A DNA stretch of 64,000 bases from Caballeronia sp. TF1N1 (GCF_022878925.1 NZ_CP084626.1:496001-560000), one strand, 5' to 3'; counted from the first letter of the stretch, positions 45,956-56,142 are shown. Numbers and translations: made by a program. Notes: a model not told the origin generated them from the sequence alone.

Positions 45956-46807
45956 ATGCTCGAACTCGTCGAAGAACACCGTTGTTTCGATGGCGTGCAG
46001 CGTACTTACCGGCATCAGTCGGACGTGATTGGCCTGCCGATGCGCTTTTCGGTTTTTCTGCCCGCGCAGGCTGCCCATTCGCGCGTGCCGGCATTGTTTT
46101 ATCTTGCCGGCCTGACTTGTACCGAAGAGACGTTTCCCATCAAGGGCGGTGCGCAACGTTACGCTGCCGAGCATGGCATTGCATTGATTTCGCCGGATAC
46201 GAGCCCGCGAGGAGCGGGTATTCCGGGCGAATCCGATGCGTGGGATTTTGGCGTTGGCGCGGGTTTTTATGTCGATGCGACGGTGGCGCCTTGGGCCGAG
46301 CGGTATCGGATGTATTCGTATGTGACGCAGGAGTTGCGTGAGCTGGTTTTGCGAGAGCTGCCGTTGCGCGAGGACCGGATTGGCATCTTCGGGCACTCGA
46401 TGGGTGGGCATGGTGCGCTCGTGCTCGCGTTGCGTAATCCTGATCTTTATCGCTCGGTGTCGGCGTTTGCGCCAATTGCCGCGCCGTCTTTGTGTCCCTG
46501 GGGCGTTAAGGCTTTCTCCGGATATCTTGGTGATAATCGCGAAGCGTGGAAGCTATACGATGCCAGCGAACTCGTTATTGGCGATGCGGCTTCGCGTTTC
46601 GATGGCGGGATCTTGATCGATCAAGGACTTGCGGATCAGTTTCTCGACGGGCAGCTTTTTCCGGATGTTTTCGAGCGGAATGCTCGGGAGGCGGGGCATC
46701 GAGGGGTCGTCTTGCGTAAGCACGATGGGTACGATCATGGGTACTTTTTTATTTCCACGTTCGTGGGGGAGCATGTTGCGCATCATGCGCGAGTTTTGTG
46801 TAAGTGA
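45956..46807 (+). CDS. fghA: S-formylglutathione hydrolase
   Basis: The 283-residue alpha/beta hydrolase of the esterase D family has YLAGLTCTEETFPIKGGAQ, PDTSPRG, the nucleophile elbow GIFGHSMGGHGALVLAL and a C-terminal His in YDHGYFFISTFVGEH. It splits S-formylglutathione into formate and glutathione, the step after adhC. ATG at 45956 is preceded by AGAGAGGATG and is preferred to the in-frame TTG at 45938. It is the last gene before the accessory region. Confidence 0.95.
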   Translation: MLELVEEHRCFDGVQRTYRHQSDVIGLPMRFSVFLPAQAAHSRVPALFYLAGLTCTEETFPIKGGAQRYAAEHGIALISPDTSPRGAGIPGESDAWDFGVGAGFYVDATVAPWAERYRMYSYVTQELRELVLRELPLREDRIGIFGHSMGGHGALVLALRNPDLYRSVSAFAPIAAPSLCPWGVKAFSGYLGDNREAWKLYDASELVIGDAASRFDGGILIDQGLADQFLDGQLFPDVFERNAREAGHRGVVLRKHDGYDHGYFFISTFVGEHVAHHARVLCK

Positions 46808-46885
46808 TTTTTTTGGGTTTCGGCTGACTATGGTTTTTGTATCTGGTTGGGGCGCTTTTTTTCTTCGGGGAAGTTGCTCTGGTTT

Positions 46886-46969
46886 CTTGCGGTCCTTTGC
46901 AGTAGCCGCCTGCCCGGCGGAGGGGTTACTTTCTTTGCTGCTGCAAAGAAAGTAACCAAAGAAAGCAGC
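46886..46969 (-). repeat. Dispersed palindromic repeat, copy A
   Basis: An 84-base element contains a perfect 15-bp inverted repeat (GGTTACTTTCTTTGC and its complement around TGCT, 46924-46957), flanked by a GC-rich arm CAGTAGCCGCCTGCCCGGCG. The same sequence recurs in the opposite orientation at the far side of the T6SS remnant (copies B and C). Confidence 0.85.
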
Positions 46970-47093
46970 TTTGGAACCGGATTCTGAAGCACAACTGGTT
47001 CCTCGCTATTTCCCACAAACCCTTTGAGCACTTCCCATTGTTCGCGCTTGTGGTTAATCAATTATTAGGTATGCGGCGTTTATGACTGCGCTG

Positions 47094-47376
47094 TGTAGTG
47101 GTCTAATGAATCCGGACGCTGATTTAGGCGAGAATGGTCGCCATGAAGAGGTGTCTGATGAGCAAGCAACGATGTACGTTTTCCCCGGAGTTCAAACAGC
47201 AAGCCGCCGGTCTGGTGTGGTGCGGGCCAATATCGGCAAGCGTGGCCCAAGCATCGAATGTCGCATCGGACAAGTCCGAATGTCGACTGAACCGTTCCAG
47301 CACACACGCATATAACTTCTTGAATCTGCGGAATATACAGCGGTTCCTACAGAAACCCGCTCAGTTCATTGCCTAA
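47094..47376 (+). pseudogene. IS3-family transposase OrfA remnant
   Basis: The stretch opens with TGTAGTGGTCTAATGAATCC, resembling the terminal repeat of IS3-family elements. A frame starting at 47158 reads MSKQRCTFSPEFKQQAAGLV, the N-terminus of an IS3 OrfA helix-turn-helix protein. It then loses similarity and stops after about 70 residues. There is no OrfB and no right-hand end. It is a dead fragment just upstream of the vgrG-like gene. Confidence 0.7.
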
Positions 47377-47458
47377 TAGCAGCAGTTTATTGCGTCACAA
47401 TGGCCCGTGGTCGAAAAAGTAATTTCGTCGTCCTTTCGAACACGAGGCAACGCAAGAC

Positions 47459-50400
47459 ATGGCTGCAACCGATTTTCTGACGGCGATCAAAGATCGCAAC
47501 GCATGGCTTTCCCAGCACCTCTCATTGACTGTCGCAGGACTTAAGGTCCCGGTCCGTCCGCTGGAATACACCATCACGGAAGCGATGAACGATTTGTTCG
47601 AACTCGATATCCTCATCTATTCCGACGATCAGACGCTCGATGGCGTCCACTTTCTCGGCAAGAACGTGTCCTTCGTCGTCGAGGAGCGCGCGGCGCTGAA
47701 GTACCTCGACACCGCATCGCGTCACGCGCGGACCTTGCACGGCGTAGTCCGTGAATTCACGCACCAGAGTTCAAGCAACGATGGTGCGCAATTCCGTCTG
47801 AAGATCGCGCTACGTGTGTCCTTACTCGATCTGACGAAGACGTCAAACGTCTTTTTACAGAAGACGCTCAAGGACATTTTCTACGAGCTATTGGTCGATC
47901 GTGAACATCTCTTTCCGCATGATATCGAGTTGAATTTTGAGGGCGTCGATCAGCGCTACGATCAACTGCTGATGCACGAGGAAAGTGTTCTTGAATTTTT
48001 CCGACGTCAGTGCTTACGGCATGGGTTGTATTGGTACTTCAGGCACGCTCCGCTCGAGAGTAAAACCCATCGCGATACGCTCGTGGTGGATAACCGTGCG
48101 AACGGTTACATGCGTTCGATCGACGTGCCCTACGTCCGTCCCAATGGTCTGGACGGCGAGTTTCACGAAGCGCTGCTGAGCATCAAGCGCAGGCAGACGC
48201 TGCTGCCTGAAAGCGTCGAGTTGCGCGATCACAACTATCGGACGCCCAATGCGCCGGTGTCCGCGATCGCGTATGTGGATCGAGGCGACAAAACGCTCCA
48301 TGGCCAAATCGATCGGAGCAGCGAGCATTTTCATACTCCGGAAGAGGCGCAGGCGCTCACCAAAGTTCGTGCGCAGGACATTGCTTCGAAGCAGGTCATC
48401 CACACTGGCACGACGAACATCGCCGGGCTGTATCCGGGCTGGGTGCTGACGACCACCAACCACAAGTTGCCGAAAGCGCCTTATGGTCTGGTGATCGTCA
48501 AGCTCAAGACGACGGGTTCGCTCTCCAAGCCGGTTCTGAACGAATTCGAAGCCACGCCTGCGGACAAGATATGGCGGCCCGAGTACGTCCCCGAGCGCGA
48601 CTGGAAATGGATGAACGGCTCGATCATCGCGACGATCGAATCGAGCGCCGAGGGCAGCCCCTATGCGGATTTAGACGCGCATGGCCGGTATCTGGTCAGG
48701 TTTCACTTCCATCGTGGCGCGGGCAAGTCGGGATCGAACAGCATGCGGCTGCGGCTGATGACGCCGTCGGCCTCGCGCGAAGGCGGGTTTCATGCGCCCT
48801 TGCTACCCGGAACGGAAGTCAGAATTTTCTTCACAAATTCTGATATCGACAGGCCCTATATAGGGTTCGCCGCCTTCGACTATTCGCACACGAATCACGT
48901 TCACGGGCTTGAGGGCTGGAACTCGCGTTCGGTGTGGCGCTCGGCGCTGCTCGCCAACAAGGTGCGCTTCGAGGACTTCAAAGGCCGCGAAGGCGTGAAG
49001 CTGGCGACGATCTATCAGAAGTCGTCGGTGAGCATGGGCTATCTGGTGGATAACCAGAAGCAGCTTCGCGGTGAAGGCGTCGAAATTCACACGCAGGGCC
49101 ACGCGACCATTCACGGATCGAAGGGGCTGTTCTTTTCTGCGGATGCGTTGTCGAGTCCGAATGCGCCGCATCTGGAGATGAACGCCGCGCTGAAGGAACT
49201 GCAATCGGCTTTGACGCGCGTCACGTCGCTGGTTCGGGCGACGACGCAGGCGAAGGCCGAGCCTGCTGATCGTGATACGCAGGCAAGCTTGATGGACACG
49301 CTCGATCAACTCAAAAGCGCTGGCCTGCTCGCGAGCGCGCCGGGCGGCATGGCCTTCGTGACGCCGCGCTCGGTGCAGCAGGCGGCGGGCGACAACGTGA
49401 TCGTCAATGCGGGCAAGCACGTCGATATCAGTGCGGTGAGGCGCTTCACGGTCGCTGCGGGCGAATTGATTTCGCTGTGCGCGCAGAAGCTGGGCATGAA
49501 GCTGTTCGCAAAAGGCCCGGTGGATACGCAAGCATCGACCAACTTGTTGACGCACGAACTGAGCGTGATCGAAAAGGCGGCAGCGGACGTTGGCGTGGCG
49601 CTATTGGGCAACGCGAAGCCGGTTTGGTATCTGGCCGAAATATCGCAGTACCTCGATGTGCGGCGCGAGCAAATCGTGAGCGCATGGCAAACGTTATGTG
49701 CATCGAAGTGGCGTCGTGCATCGCTCGCGGGCGTTATGTTTGCGCCGGTCTATGCGACGCCCGCCGTTCCGACGCCAATTCCTGCACACGAGGAAGATGT
49801 TGCGCAGGAAGTGGCCGAACGGATTGCGAACAAGACAACAGCGCCGCGTGAGCAACCGCGCGCGCTGCTGCCAATCTGGCGTGAAATCGGCGCACGCGTC
49901 GATCCGCGCAAAGGACGGCGTATCGGCTTTTATTGGCCGAACGCGCTGGCGGCTCTGGTGATGATCGGCGCCATCGCCTGGTGCGCGGCGATGACGATCT
50001 CGTTCATCGGCAACCGCTCCCTCGTTCAGGATGCGCGCAGTACGGTCGATGCGGCGCTCGCCGTTCAACCGAACACCTCTGCCGCTTTACGCAGGCAACT
50101 CGACCTTCAACAGCAAATCGAGAAGCTCGAATACCGCCAGCAGCACGGTGCACCGTGGTATCTGCGCGCGGGCCTGAATCGCAATGACGAATTGTTGGCC
50201 GCACTCTGGCAACCGTATTCGACGATCGCCGCACGAAACCTGCGCGATCCGATTGGACGTCACCTCGAAGCATCGCTCACGCAGTTATCGCAAGCCCGCG
50301 CCGACGCTTTGCCTAACGCCGACGAGCAACAACGCGATTACGACGCGCTTAAAGCCTATCTGATGCTCGCTGACCCGAAGCACGCCGATGCCGCGTTCCT

Positions 50401-50719
50401 GTCCAGGCAACTCCCAAGCGCATGGCCCGCAAACCCAGACATGCGCACCGGCGAGTGGCTCGATCTCTCGCAGCGCCTCGCCTCCTTCTATGCCAATCAT
50501 CTCCGCGCGCATCCCGAATGGCGTCTGAGCGGATCAAGCGATCTCGTCGGCATGGCGCGTAACACGCTGGTCAACCAGATCGGTCTGCAAAACTCCGATG
50601 AGCCTTGCGCACCAGCGTGTCGGTCAGCGCCTGCGACGGACGGCCCGCTCCGGCCTGATATTCGACCGACTTCATCAGCGCGATCAACGGTGATGTCTGC
50701 GCATCGGTCAGGCGCGTAA
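47459..50719 (+). pseudogene. vgrG-tssM chimeric gene (T6SS spike fused to a membrane-complex protein fragment)
   Basis: One 1086-codon frame joins two T6SS genes. Residues 1 to about 690 are VgrG: an N-terminal phage gpD-like region (TAIKDRNAWLSQHLSLTVAGL), a gp5-like OB-fold region (about 385-480) and a DUF2345-type stretch (TPRSVQQAAGDNVIVNAGKHVDIS). From about residue 740 it becomes TssM/IcmF. FYWPNALAALVMIGAIAWCAAM (from Phe824) is the TssM inner-membrane helix before its periplasmic domain. TssM's cytoplasmic and NTPase-like part is gone. At base 50600 the frame leaves TssM because the following segment is inverted, and the last 39 or so residues are nonsense. A deletion between vgrG and tssM probably made the fusion. 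Confidence 0.8.
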
Positions 50720-51110
50720 GCTGGCTGATCGCTGCACTCAAGTTCGTGGCAGGCTGCCACTGGATGCTGTTGAGCATCGACTGCCACGCGGCGGCGTATT
50801 CGGAGAAGTAGCGCGCCCGCAGGCGCAGGCGCACTTCCTCCATGTCCTGCTGCGCTTCGAGCGCCGCACCGGGCACACGTGCGGCGCGTGCATCGGCGAG
50901 CACCCAATCGGCGCTGACGCGGCCTTCCTTCGCGGCCTTGTCGATGGCATCGCTCACGATCCCGTCCCACGCGGCGCGCGTATAGACGCCGGGAACCGTC
51001 TGCGCCGATGCGAACAGGCCGCGCGCGTCCGCGCCGCTGAGCAGTGTCGGCAAGGTCATATCCGCGTACTTGCCTTTCACCTGCGCGATCACGGATTGAT
51101 AGAGCGTGTC
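50600..51110 (-). pseudogene. tssM: Inverted internal segment of tssM
   Basis: These 511 bases code on the minus strand for the middle of the TssM periplasmic region: TLYQSVIAQVKGKYADMTLP, VPGVYTRAAWDGIVSDAIDKA, RYFSEYAAAWQSMLNSIQW and SPLIALMKSVEYQAGAGR. The flanking plus-strand DNA codes for the adjoining parts of TssM. Flipping the segment gives NSD-DTLYQ at the left junction and VRKA-Q-DMIGTK at the right, restoring one unbroken frame with no base gained or lost. A 3-base microhomology (TGA/TCA) lies at the break-points. Confidence 0.88.
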
Positions 51111-51115
51111 AGGAC

Positions 51116-52297
51116 ATGATCGGTACAAAGACGAACAACCCGAGCGAACCGATCGTCAATCCACTCGACAAACCCTTCGGCCCGCTGCTCGCGCTGATGG
51201 GCGATGACGTGATGACAGGCGCCAAAGCCAACAGCAAACCCGGCAGCAGAAACGCAGCCGACTTCAGCGGCGTCAGCCTCGCGCACTTTCTGACAGTCGC
51301 CACCACCATGCGCCTAAAGCTGCAACAGATCGCCACCGGCGCGGATGCGCAGGCGATGGCGCGTCAAATGGCGCAGGCCGTGTTTCAGGGCAAGCTCTCC
51401 GAACTCACGCAGGCGCGGGACGATGCCGCACTCACCGCCGCGAGCCTCGGCTCGCAATGGTCGGGCTTCGGTGACGCGCTGTTCGCTCGTCCGCTCGATG
51501 TGGCATGGCAAACGATTCTGCAACCCGCCGCGGCCAGTCTGAACGACCTGTGGCGCTCGGCAGTGGCCGCACCGTTCGCCAGTTCATTCGACGGCCATTA
51601 CCCGTTCGCCGACACGGATGCCGACGCGTCCTTCGTCGAACTTGGCCGCTACATCAAGCCCGATACGGGGCTGATCTCGCGCTTCGTGACGACGCAACTC
51701 GCCGGTATCTTGCAGCAGCAAGGCAACGCATGGGTCCCGAACGACCTCGCCCCGCAAGCGCTGCAGTTCAATCCCGAGTTCCTGTCGGCGCTGCGCCAGT
51801 TATCGACGCTGGGCGCGCAACTCTACACGCAGGGCGATGCGAACTATCGGTTCCAGCTTATGCCGCATCCGACGCCTGAGGTAACGCGCAATGTGCTGAC
51901 GATCGATGGCACGAAGATCGAGTACTTCAACCAGTTGGAGCAGTACACGTCGATCGTGTGGCCGAGCAACGGTCAGAATGGGCGCACGACGCTGACGTGG
52001 GAATCGGATACGGCGGGCACGCGCATCGCGTTCCAGGCGAATGGTGACTGGGCGCTGTTGCGTCTGCTTGGCACCGCCAAAGTAACGCCGCTCGACAGCA
52101 CAAGCTACGCGTTGACCTTCAATCAGGACAGCGGCTTTACGCTGCACTACGACCTGAAGGCACAGGTTGGCGCGGGACCGCTCGATCTGCTCAAGCTGCG
52201 CGGTTTCAAGATGCCGCAGCGCGTGTTTATCGTCGGCAAGGGCGGCGTGGTCGCAGGAACGCCCATGCTGCCGCCACTGCCACCCGAGTTGCAGTAA
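51116..52297 (+). pseudogene. tssM: tssM C-terminal fragment
   Basis: The plus-strand frame starting MIGTKTNNPSEPIVNPLDKPFGPLLALMGDD codes for the C-terminal TssM domain. It includes the FLTVATTMRLKLQQIATGADAQ helix, WRSAVAAPFASSFDGHYPFADTD and the late beta-rich domain ending LPPLPPELQ. It is separated from the upstream tssM piece by the 511-bp inverted block, so no full TssM can be made. In an intact system TssM with TssL and TssJ anchors the T6SS tail in the envelope. tssF follows 14 bases later. Confidence 0.87.
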
Positions 52298-52311
52298 CCC
52301 GTTTGAACAGA

Positions 52312-54183
52312 ATGAAGCGCGACACCACCAGCGGCATCGAACCCGACTTCCCGCCATCTCGCCAGGATCAGGACCCAGTTCTGCGCTACTACGAAGCCGA
52401 GATGCGCTATCTGCGCGAGTCGGGCCGCGAGTTCGCGCGCGCTCATCCCGACCGCGCCCGCATGCTCAATCTCGATCGCGTCGGTGACCGCGATCCGTAC
52501 GTCGAACGCTTATACGAAGGCTTCGCGTTCCTCACCGGCCGCTTGCAGCAGAAACTCGACGACGAACTCCCCGAACTGACCGAAGGACTCGTGAGCCTGC
52601 TATGGCCGCATTACCTGCGCATGATCCCGTCGCTGTCGATCGTCGAATTGATCCCGCGTATGGAGAAACACGAGCGCACCGAACAAGTGCCCGCAGGCGT
52701 AGCGGTCCGATCCAAACCGATTCCGGTGACCCGAGACGCATCGGACGGTATTACGCAGAAGAACGTCCAATGCCTGTATCGCACGACGCAGCCGGTGGAC
52801 TTGCACCCCGTGCGTCTGGAGCAGGCGGGACCGGGCGTGCGTCACGATGGCCGCTCGATCATCCGGCTCGCCTTCAGACTCGATGCCGCCGCCAAGCGCA
52901 ACGAAACCGACCTCTCGCGCCTGCGCCTGCACCTGAGTGCCGATCAGCCCGTCGCGTTCGCCATGCACCTCGCGCTCACGCGACACGTGCATGCGATCGA
53001 CTGGCGTATCCCTGAAGTGCGCGATGGCGAAGCTCTACCGCTCGATGGCGTGACGATCGAACCGGCTGGCTTCTCGCCCGAAGAACGCCTTTGGCCCAAG
53101 TCCGACGCGGCGTTCGCGGGCTATCAACTGCTGCTCGAATACTTCACGTTCCGCGAAAAATTCCTGTTCGTCGATATCTGCGGTCTCGACGTGAACGAGC
53201 TGCCGGAACGCTCCACGCATTTCGAACTGGACATCGTGCTGAAAGAAACCTATCCGCACGACATGCGCTTCAACAAAGACAACGTGCGGCTGTTCTGCAC
53301 GCCGGTCATCAATCTGTTCGAACTGGACGCCGAACCGCTCGTGATCGACCATCATGAAACGGAATACCGCGTGATTCCGGCGAGCCATCAGGGCGAGCAC
53401 ATCGAAACCTATTCCGTCGATGGCGTGGTCGGCTTCGATCACGTCACAGCGCAAAGTTTCGAATACGTGCCGTTCTCGACCTTCCGTCATCGCGGCGGCA
53501 TGATGCGGCACGAGTCGCCCGAGCGCTATTTCCATACGCGCGTGCGCCCCGGCATGGACGGCCTGCATGAGACGTGGCTGATCTTCGGCGGCAACGCATG
53601 GGAGTCGTTGGAGGACTTGCCGGAAGAAAGCGTGTCACTGCGCGTGACCGGCACGAATGGCCTGTTGCTGCGCAAGGGCCTGCGTGAAGCACGCATCGAC
53701 GAAATGGTAGGCGGCGCAGCGGAGCTCGTCGGCGTGAGAAACCTCGTCGCGCCGACGATGCCGCTGTACCCGCCGACCGGCGATCGCTTCCAATGGCGCG
53801 TGCTGTCACACCTCGCGCCCAACTTCCTGTCGATGATGAATGCCGAAGTGTTGCGCGGTGCGCTGGCGCTTTACGACTGGACCAATGACGAACTCAATCG
53901 CAGGCGGCTGGCGGGCATTCTGTGGGTATCGGAGACGCTGCTCGAAGAGGTGTCGGGCGGGGCCCTAGAGCGTGGCGTGTCGATCGAAGTGACGATCGAT
54001 TCGCAGGCGTTCTCGGGTGACGGCGATGTGACGTTGTTCGGCGAACTGCTGCATCGGTTCTTCGAGCTTTACGCGGAGATCAACCTGTTCACGAAGCTCG
54101 AGGTCATCAGTCTGCCGACGCAGAAGCGCGTCGAATGGCCGCGCAGCAGAACCTGTCCGCATTTTTGTGTGCGAGGCGGTTAG
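52312..54183 (+). CDS. tssF: TssF baseplate protein, 3' end altered by IS256-family insertion
   Basis: The protein matches TssF/VasA: LRYYEAEMRYLRESGREFARAHPDRARMLNL at the N-terminus, then PYVERLYEGFAFLTGRLQQKLDDELPELTE and YPPTGDRFQWRVLSHLAPNFLS. TssF works with TssG and TssK in the T6SS baseplate. Coding is native to base 54148; there an IS256-family element enters and supplies 11 foreign residues and a stop. With the insertion removed the frame continues to KTWRSPL and stops at 55552, for a native length of about 619 residues. Only the last seven residues are changed, so this protein may still fold. Confidence 0.88.
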   Translation: MKRDTTSGIEPDFPPSRQDQDPVLRYYEAEMRYLRESGREFARAHPDRARMLNLDRVGDRDPYVERLYEGFAFLTGRLQQKLDDELPELTEGLVSLLWPHYLRMIPSLSIVELIPRMEKHERTEQVPAGVAVRSKPIPVTRDASDGITQKNVQCLYRTTQPVDLHPVRLEQAGPGVRHDGRSIIRLAFRLDAAAKRNETDLSRLRLHLSADQPVAFAMHLALTRHVHAIDWRIPEVRDGEALPLDGVTIEPAGFSPEERLWPKSDAAFAGYQLLLEYFTFREKFLFVDICGLDVNELPERSTHFELDIVLKETYPHDMRFNKDNVRLFCTPVINLFELDAEPLVIDHHETEYRVIPASHQGEHIETYSVDGVVGFDHVTAQSFEYVPFSTFRHRGGMMRHESPERYFHTRVRPGMDGLHETWLIFGGNAWESLEDLPEESVSLRVTGTNGLLLRKGLREARIDEMVGGAAELVGVRNLVAPTMPLYPPTGDRFQWRVLSHLAPNFLSMMNAEVLRGALALYDWTNDELNRRRLAGILWVSETLLEEVSGGALERGVSIEVTIDSQAFSGDGDVTLFGELLHRFFELYAEINLFTKLEVISLPTQKRVEWPRSRTCPHFCVRGG

Positions 54184-55521
54184 CGGAGTCACCCGCGTGC
54201 GTTGGTAAAACGCTCTCCAAACAGGATGGCAAACTGGTTCATCGCGGACGACCAGTCGAACGCCGCGCGTACTGACTTTGCCAGCACGTTGCGCAATGCC
54301 AGCCACAGCAGCTTGATGGCGGCCTCGTCATTGGGGAAGTGGCCGCGTGTCTTGATGATCTTGCGTAGTTGCATGTTCAGACTCTCAATGGCGTTGGTGG
54401 TGTAGACGACACGGCGTATGTCCGGCGGAAACACGAAAAACGGTGTGACGTTCTCCCACGCCCGTCGCCACGACTGCACGATAGTCGGATACTTCGCACC
54501 CCACGGGCCTTCGGCAAAGGCCTCCAGGGCCTGCTGAGCGGCCTGTTCACTCGCGGCGGCATAGACCGGCCGCAGCGCTGCGGCCACGCTCTTGCGGTCC
54601 TTGTAGCTGGCGTACTCCAGACTGTTGCGGATCAGATGCACGATGCAGGTCTGCACGGCCGTGCGCGGGTACGCCGTGCCAATCGCCTCAGCCAGTCCCT
54701 TCAGGCCGTCGACCACCGCGATCAGGATGTCCTGGCAGCCCCGGGTCTTCAGTTCGTTGAACACTTTCAGCCAGAACTTCGCCCCTTCGGTCTGTTCGAT
54801 CCACAGGCCGAGCACATCGCGCTGGCCGTCGGCCTGAATGCCCAGCGCCAGATACACCGCCTTGTTGCTCACCACGCCGTCGCCACGGATCTTCACACGC
54901 AACGCGTCGAAGAACACCACCGGGTACATCGGCTCAAGCGGACGGCTTTGCCAGGCGAGCGCTTCAGCCATGACTTCGTCGGTGACCGAGCTGATGAAAT
55001 CGGGCGAAACCTCGGTGCCATAGGCTTCGGCCAGAAACGCCTGGATCTCGCGCACACTCATGCCGCGCGCGTACATGGCGATGATGCGCTCGTCGAAACC
55101 GGTAAAACGGCGCTCGTGTTTCGGAATCAGGATGGGTTCAAAACTGCCGTCACGATCACGCGGCAGATCGACCCTGAGCGGGCCATAATCGGTGATGAGC
55201 GTCTTGCCGCTGGCGCCGTTACGTTCGTTGTCCTGGCCGTCGGGTTTCGGCTGCCCCGCCAGGTAGCCCAGATGCATCTTCATCTCGGCGCCCATCGCGC
55301 GCTCGATGAGTGCCTTGTTGAACGCCAGCATCAGGTCCTGGACCTCGGTGGGCGTCATCGGGCCTTTGACCAGGTCATCCAGCAGACCTTCCGGAAGGGC
55401 GGGCAGCGGCCCTCGGGCCGCTGCCTGAGAAGCGACGGTGCGTTTCTTCTTCATCGGCATATCCATAACTTTTACCTCACCTCTCATAATATGCCTCGCC
55501 CACAGAATTACGGATAGGTCC
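54149..55521. mobile_element. Complete IS256-family insertion sequence in tssF
   Basis: A 1373-base element has imperfect 29-bp terminal inverted repeats (54149-54177 and 55493-55521, 23 of 29 matching, ends G[A/G]ACCT). The eight bases GCGCAGCA are duplicated on both sides (54141-54148 and 55522-55529). One intact transposase gene lies inside on the minus strand. The clean ends and duplication indicate a simple and fairly recent transposition. Confidence 0.93.
54189..55466 (-). CDS. IS256-family transposase
   Basis: The 425-residue DDE transposase has the family motifs: LGYLAGQPKPDGQDNERNG, MSVREIQAFLAEAYGTEVSPDFIS (helix-turn-helix), first Asp in VVFFDALRVKIRGDG, second Asp in ILIAVVDGLKGLAEAI, and the Glu in TNAIESLNMQLRK. 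It is full length with no stop or frameshift, so it is probably active. GAGGTGAGG lies upstream of the ATG at 55466; methionines at 55460 and 55454 are alternatives. Confidence 0.95.
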   Translation of the reverse strand: MDMPMKKKRTVASQAAARGPLPALPEGLLDDLVKGPMTPTEVQDLMLAFNKALIERAMGAEMKMHLGYLAGQPKPDGQDNERNGASGKTLITDYGPLRVDLPRDRDGSFEPILIPKHERRFTGFDERIIAMYARGMSVREIQAFLAEAYGTEVSPDFISSVTDEVMAEALAWQSRPLEPMYPVVFFDALRVKIRGDGVVSNKAVYLALGIQADGQRDVLGLWIEQTEGAKFWLKVFNELKTRGCQDILIAVVDGLKGLAEAIGTAYPRTAVQTCIVHLIRNSLEYASYKDRKSVAAALRPVYAAASEQAAQQALEAFAEGPWGAKYPTIVQSWRRAWENVTPFFVFPPDIRRVVYTTNAIESLNMQLRKIIKTRGHFPNDEAAIKLLWLALRNVLAKSVRAAFDWSSAMNQFAILFGERFTNARG

Positions 55522-55572
55522 GCGCAGCAAGACGTGGCGCTCGCCACTATAAAACCGCGCGATCTGCCCGAT

Positions 55573-56142
55573 ATGCAACAGTCGATCGAACCGCTTATCG
55601 CGGCTTTGCTCGCACATGCGCCGGCGATGAGCTTCACGCAACTGTGCCGATCGCTTGAGGCAAGCCACCCCGAGATGGCAAACGGCTTTGGCTTTGGCGA
55701 GCGAGACACGCACGAGCATGAGCCGGTGCGCTTTGGCTTGCATCCCCGCATGGGTTTCCCTGCGGGCGAGATCGCGCGTGTCGAACTCGATGACTCTAGC
55801 GATGGCCCGTACGCTGTTCCATTGCCGCCCGTCGTTCGCACGACTTTCATGGGTCTGTACGGTGTCGATGCCGCGATGCCGAGCCATTACCTCGACGATA
55901 TCGCGCAACGCGAAGAAGGACACGAAGCGGTCGAAGCGTTCCTCGATCAGTTCCATCAGCGATTCGTGACGCTGCTGTATCGCACATGGAAGAAGTATCG
56001 CTATACCGAAACCTTCCGTTACGGCGGAGCCGATACCCATTCGCAAAACCTGCTCTGTCTTGCCGGTTTCGGTTGGGGCAACAAGCCCGCGCGCGCCGGT
56101 GAGCGACGGTGTTGGACGGAAAAAGCCGGACTTTCCTTGTAA
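55573..56142 (+). pseudogene. tssG: tssG, truncated at the 3' end
   Basis: The first 180 or so residues fit TssG/VasB: MQQSIEPLIAALLAHAPAMS, FTQLCRSLEASHPE, VRFGLHPRMGFPAGEIARVE, FMGLYGVDAAMPSHYLDDIAQ and LYRTWKKYRY. TssG is normally about 330-350 residues; here it breaks off after FGWGNKPAR and ends in a short unrelated tail. Copy B of the dispersed repeat starts about 45 bases past the stop. In the original locus it began 20 bases after the tssF stop. A functional TssG is unlikely. Confidence 0.82.

Noticed and set aside
50615..51110. GCGTGTC repeats near both ends of the tssM inversion as recombinase sites
   Set aside because: They are in direct, not inverted, orientation and lie at different distances from the break-points, so they cannot mediate a flip.
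54369..55517. Plus-strand open frame inside the IS256-family element
   Set aside because: It is antisense to the intact transposase, which has all DDE motifs.
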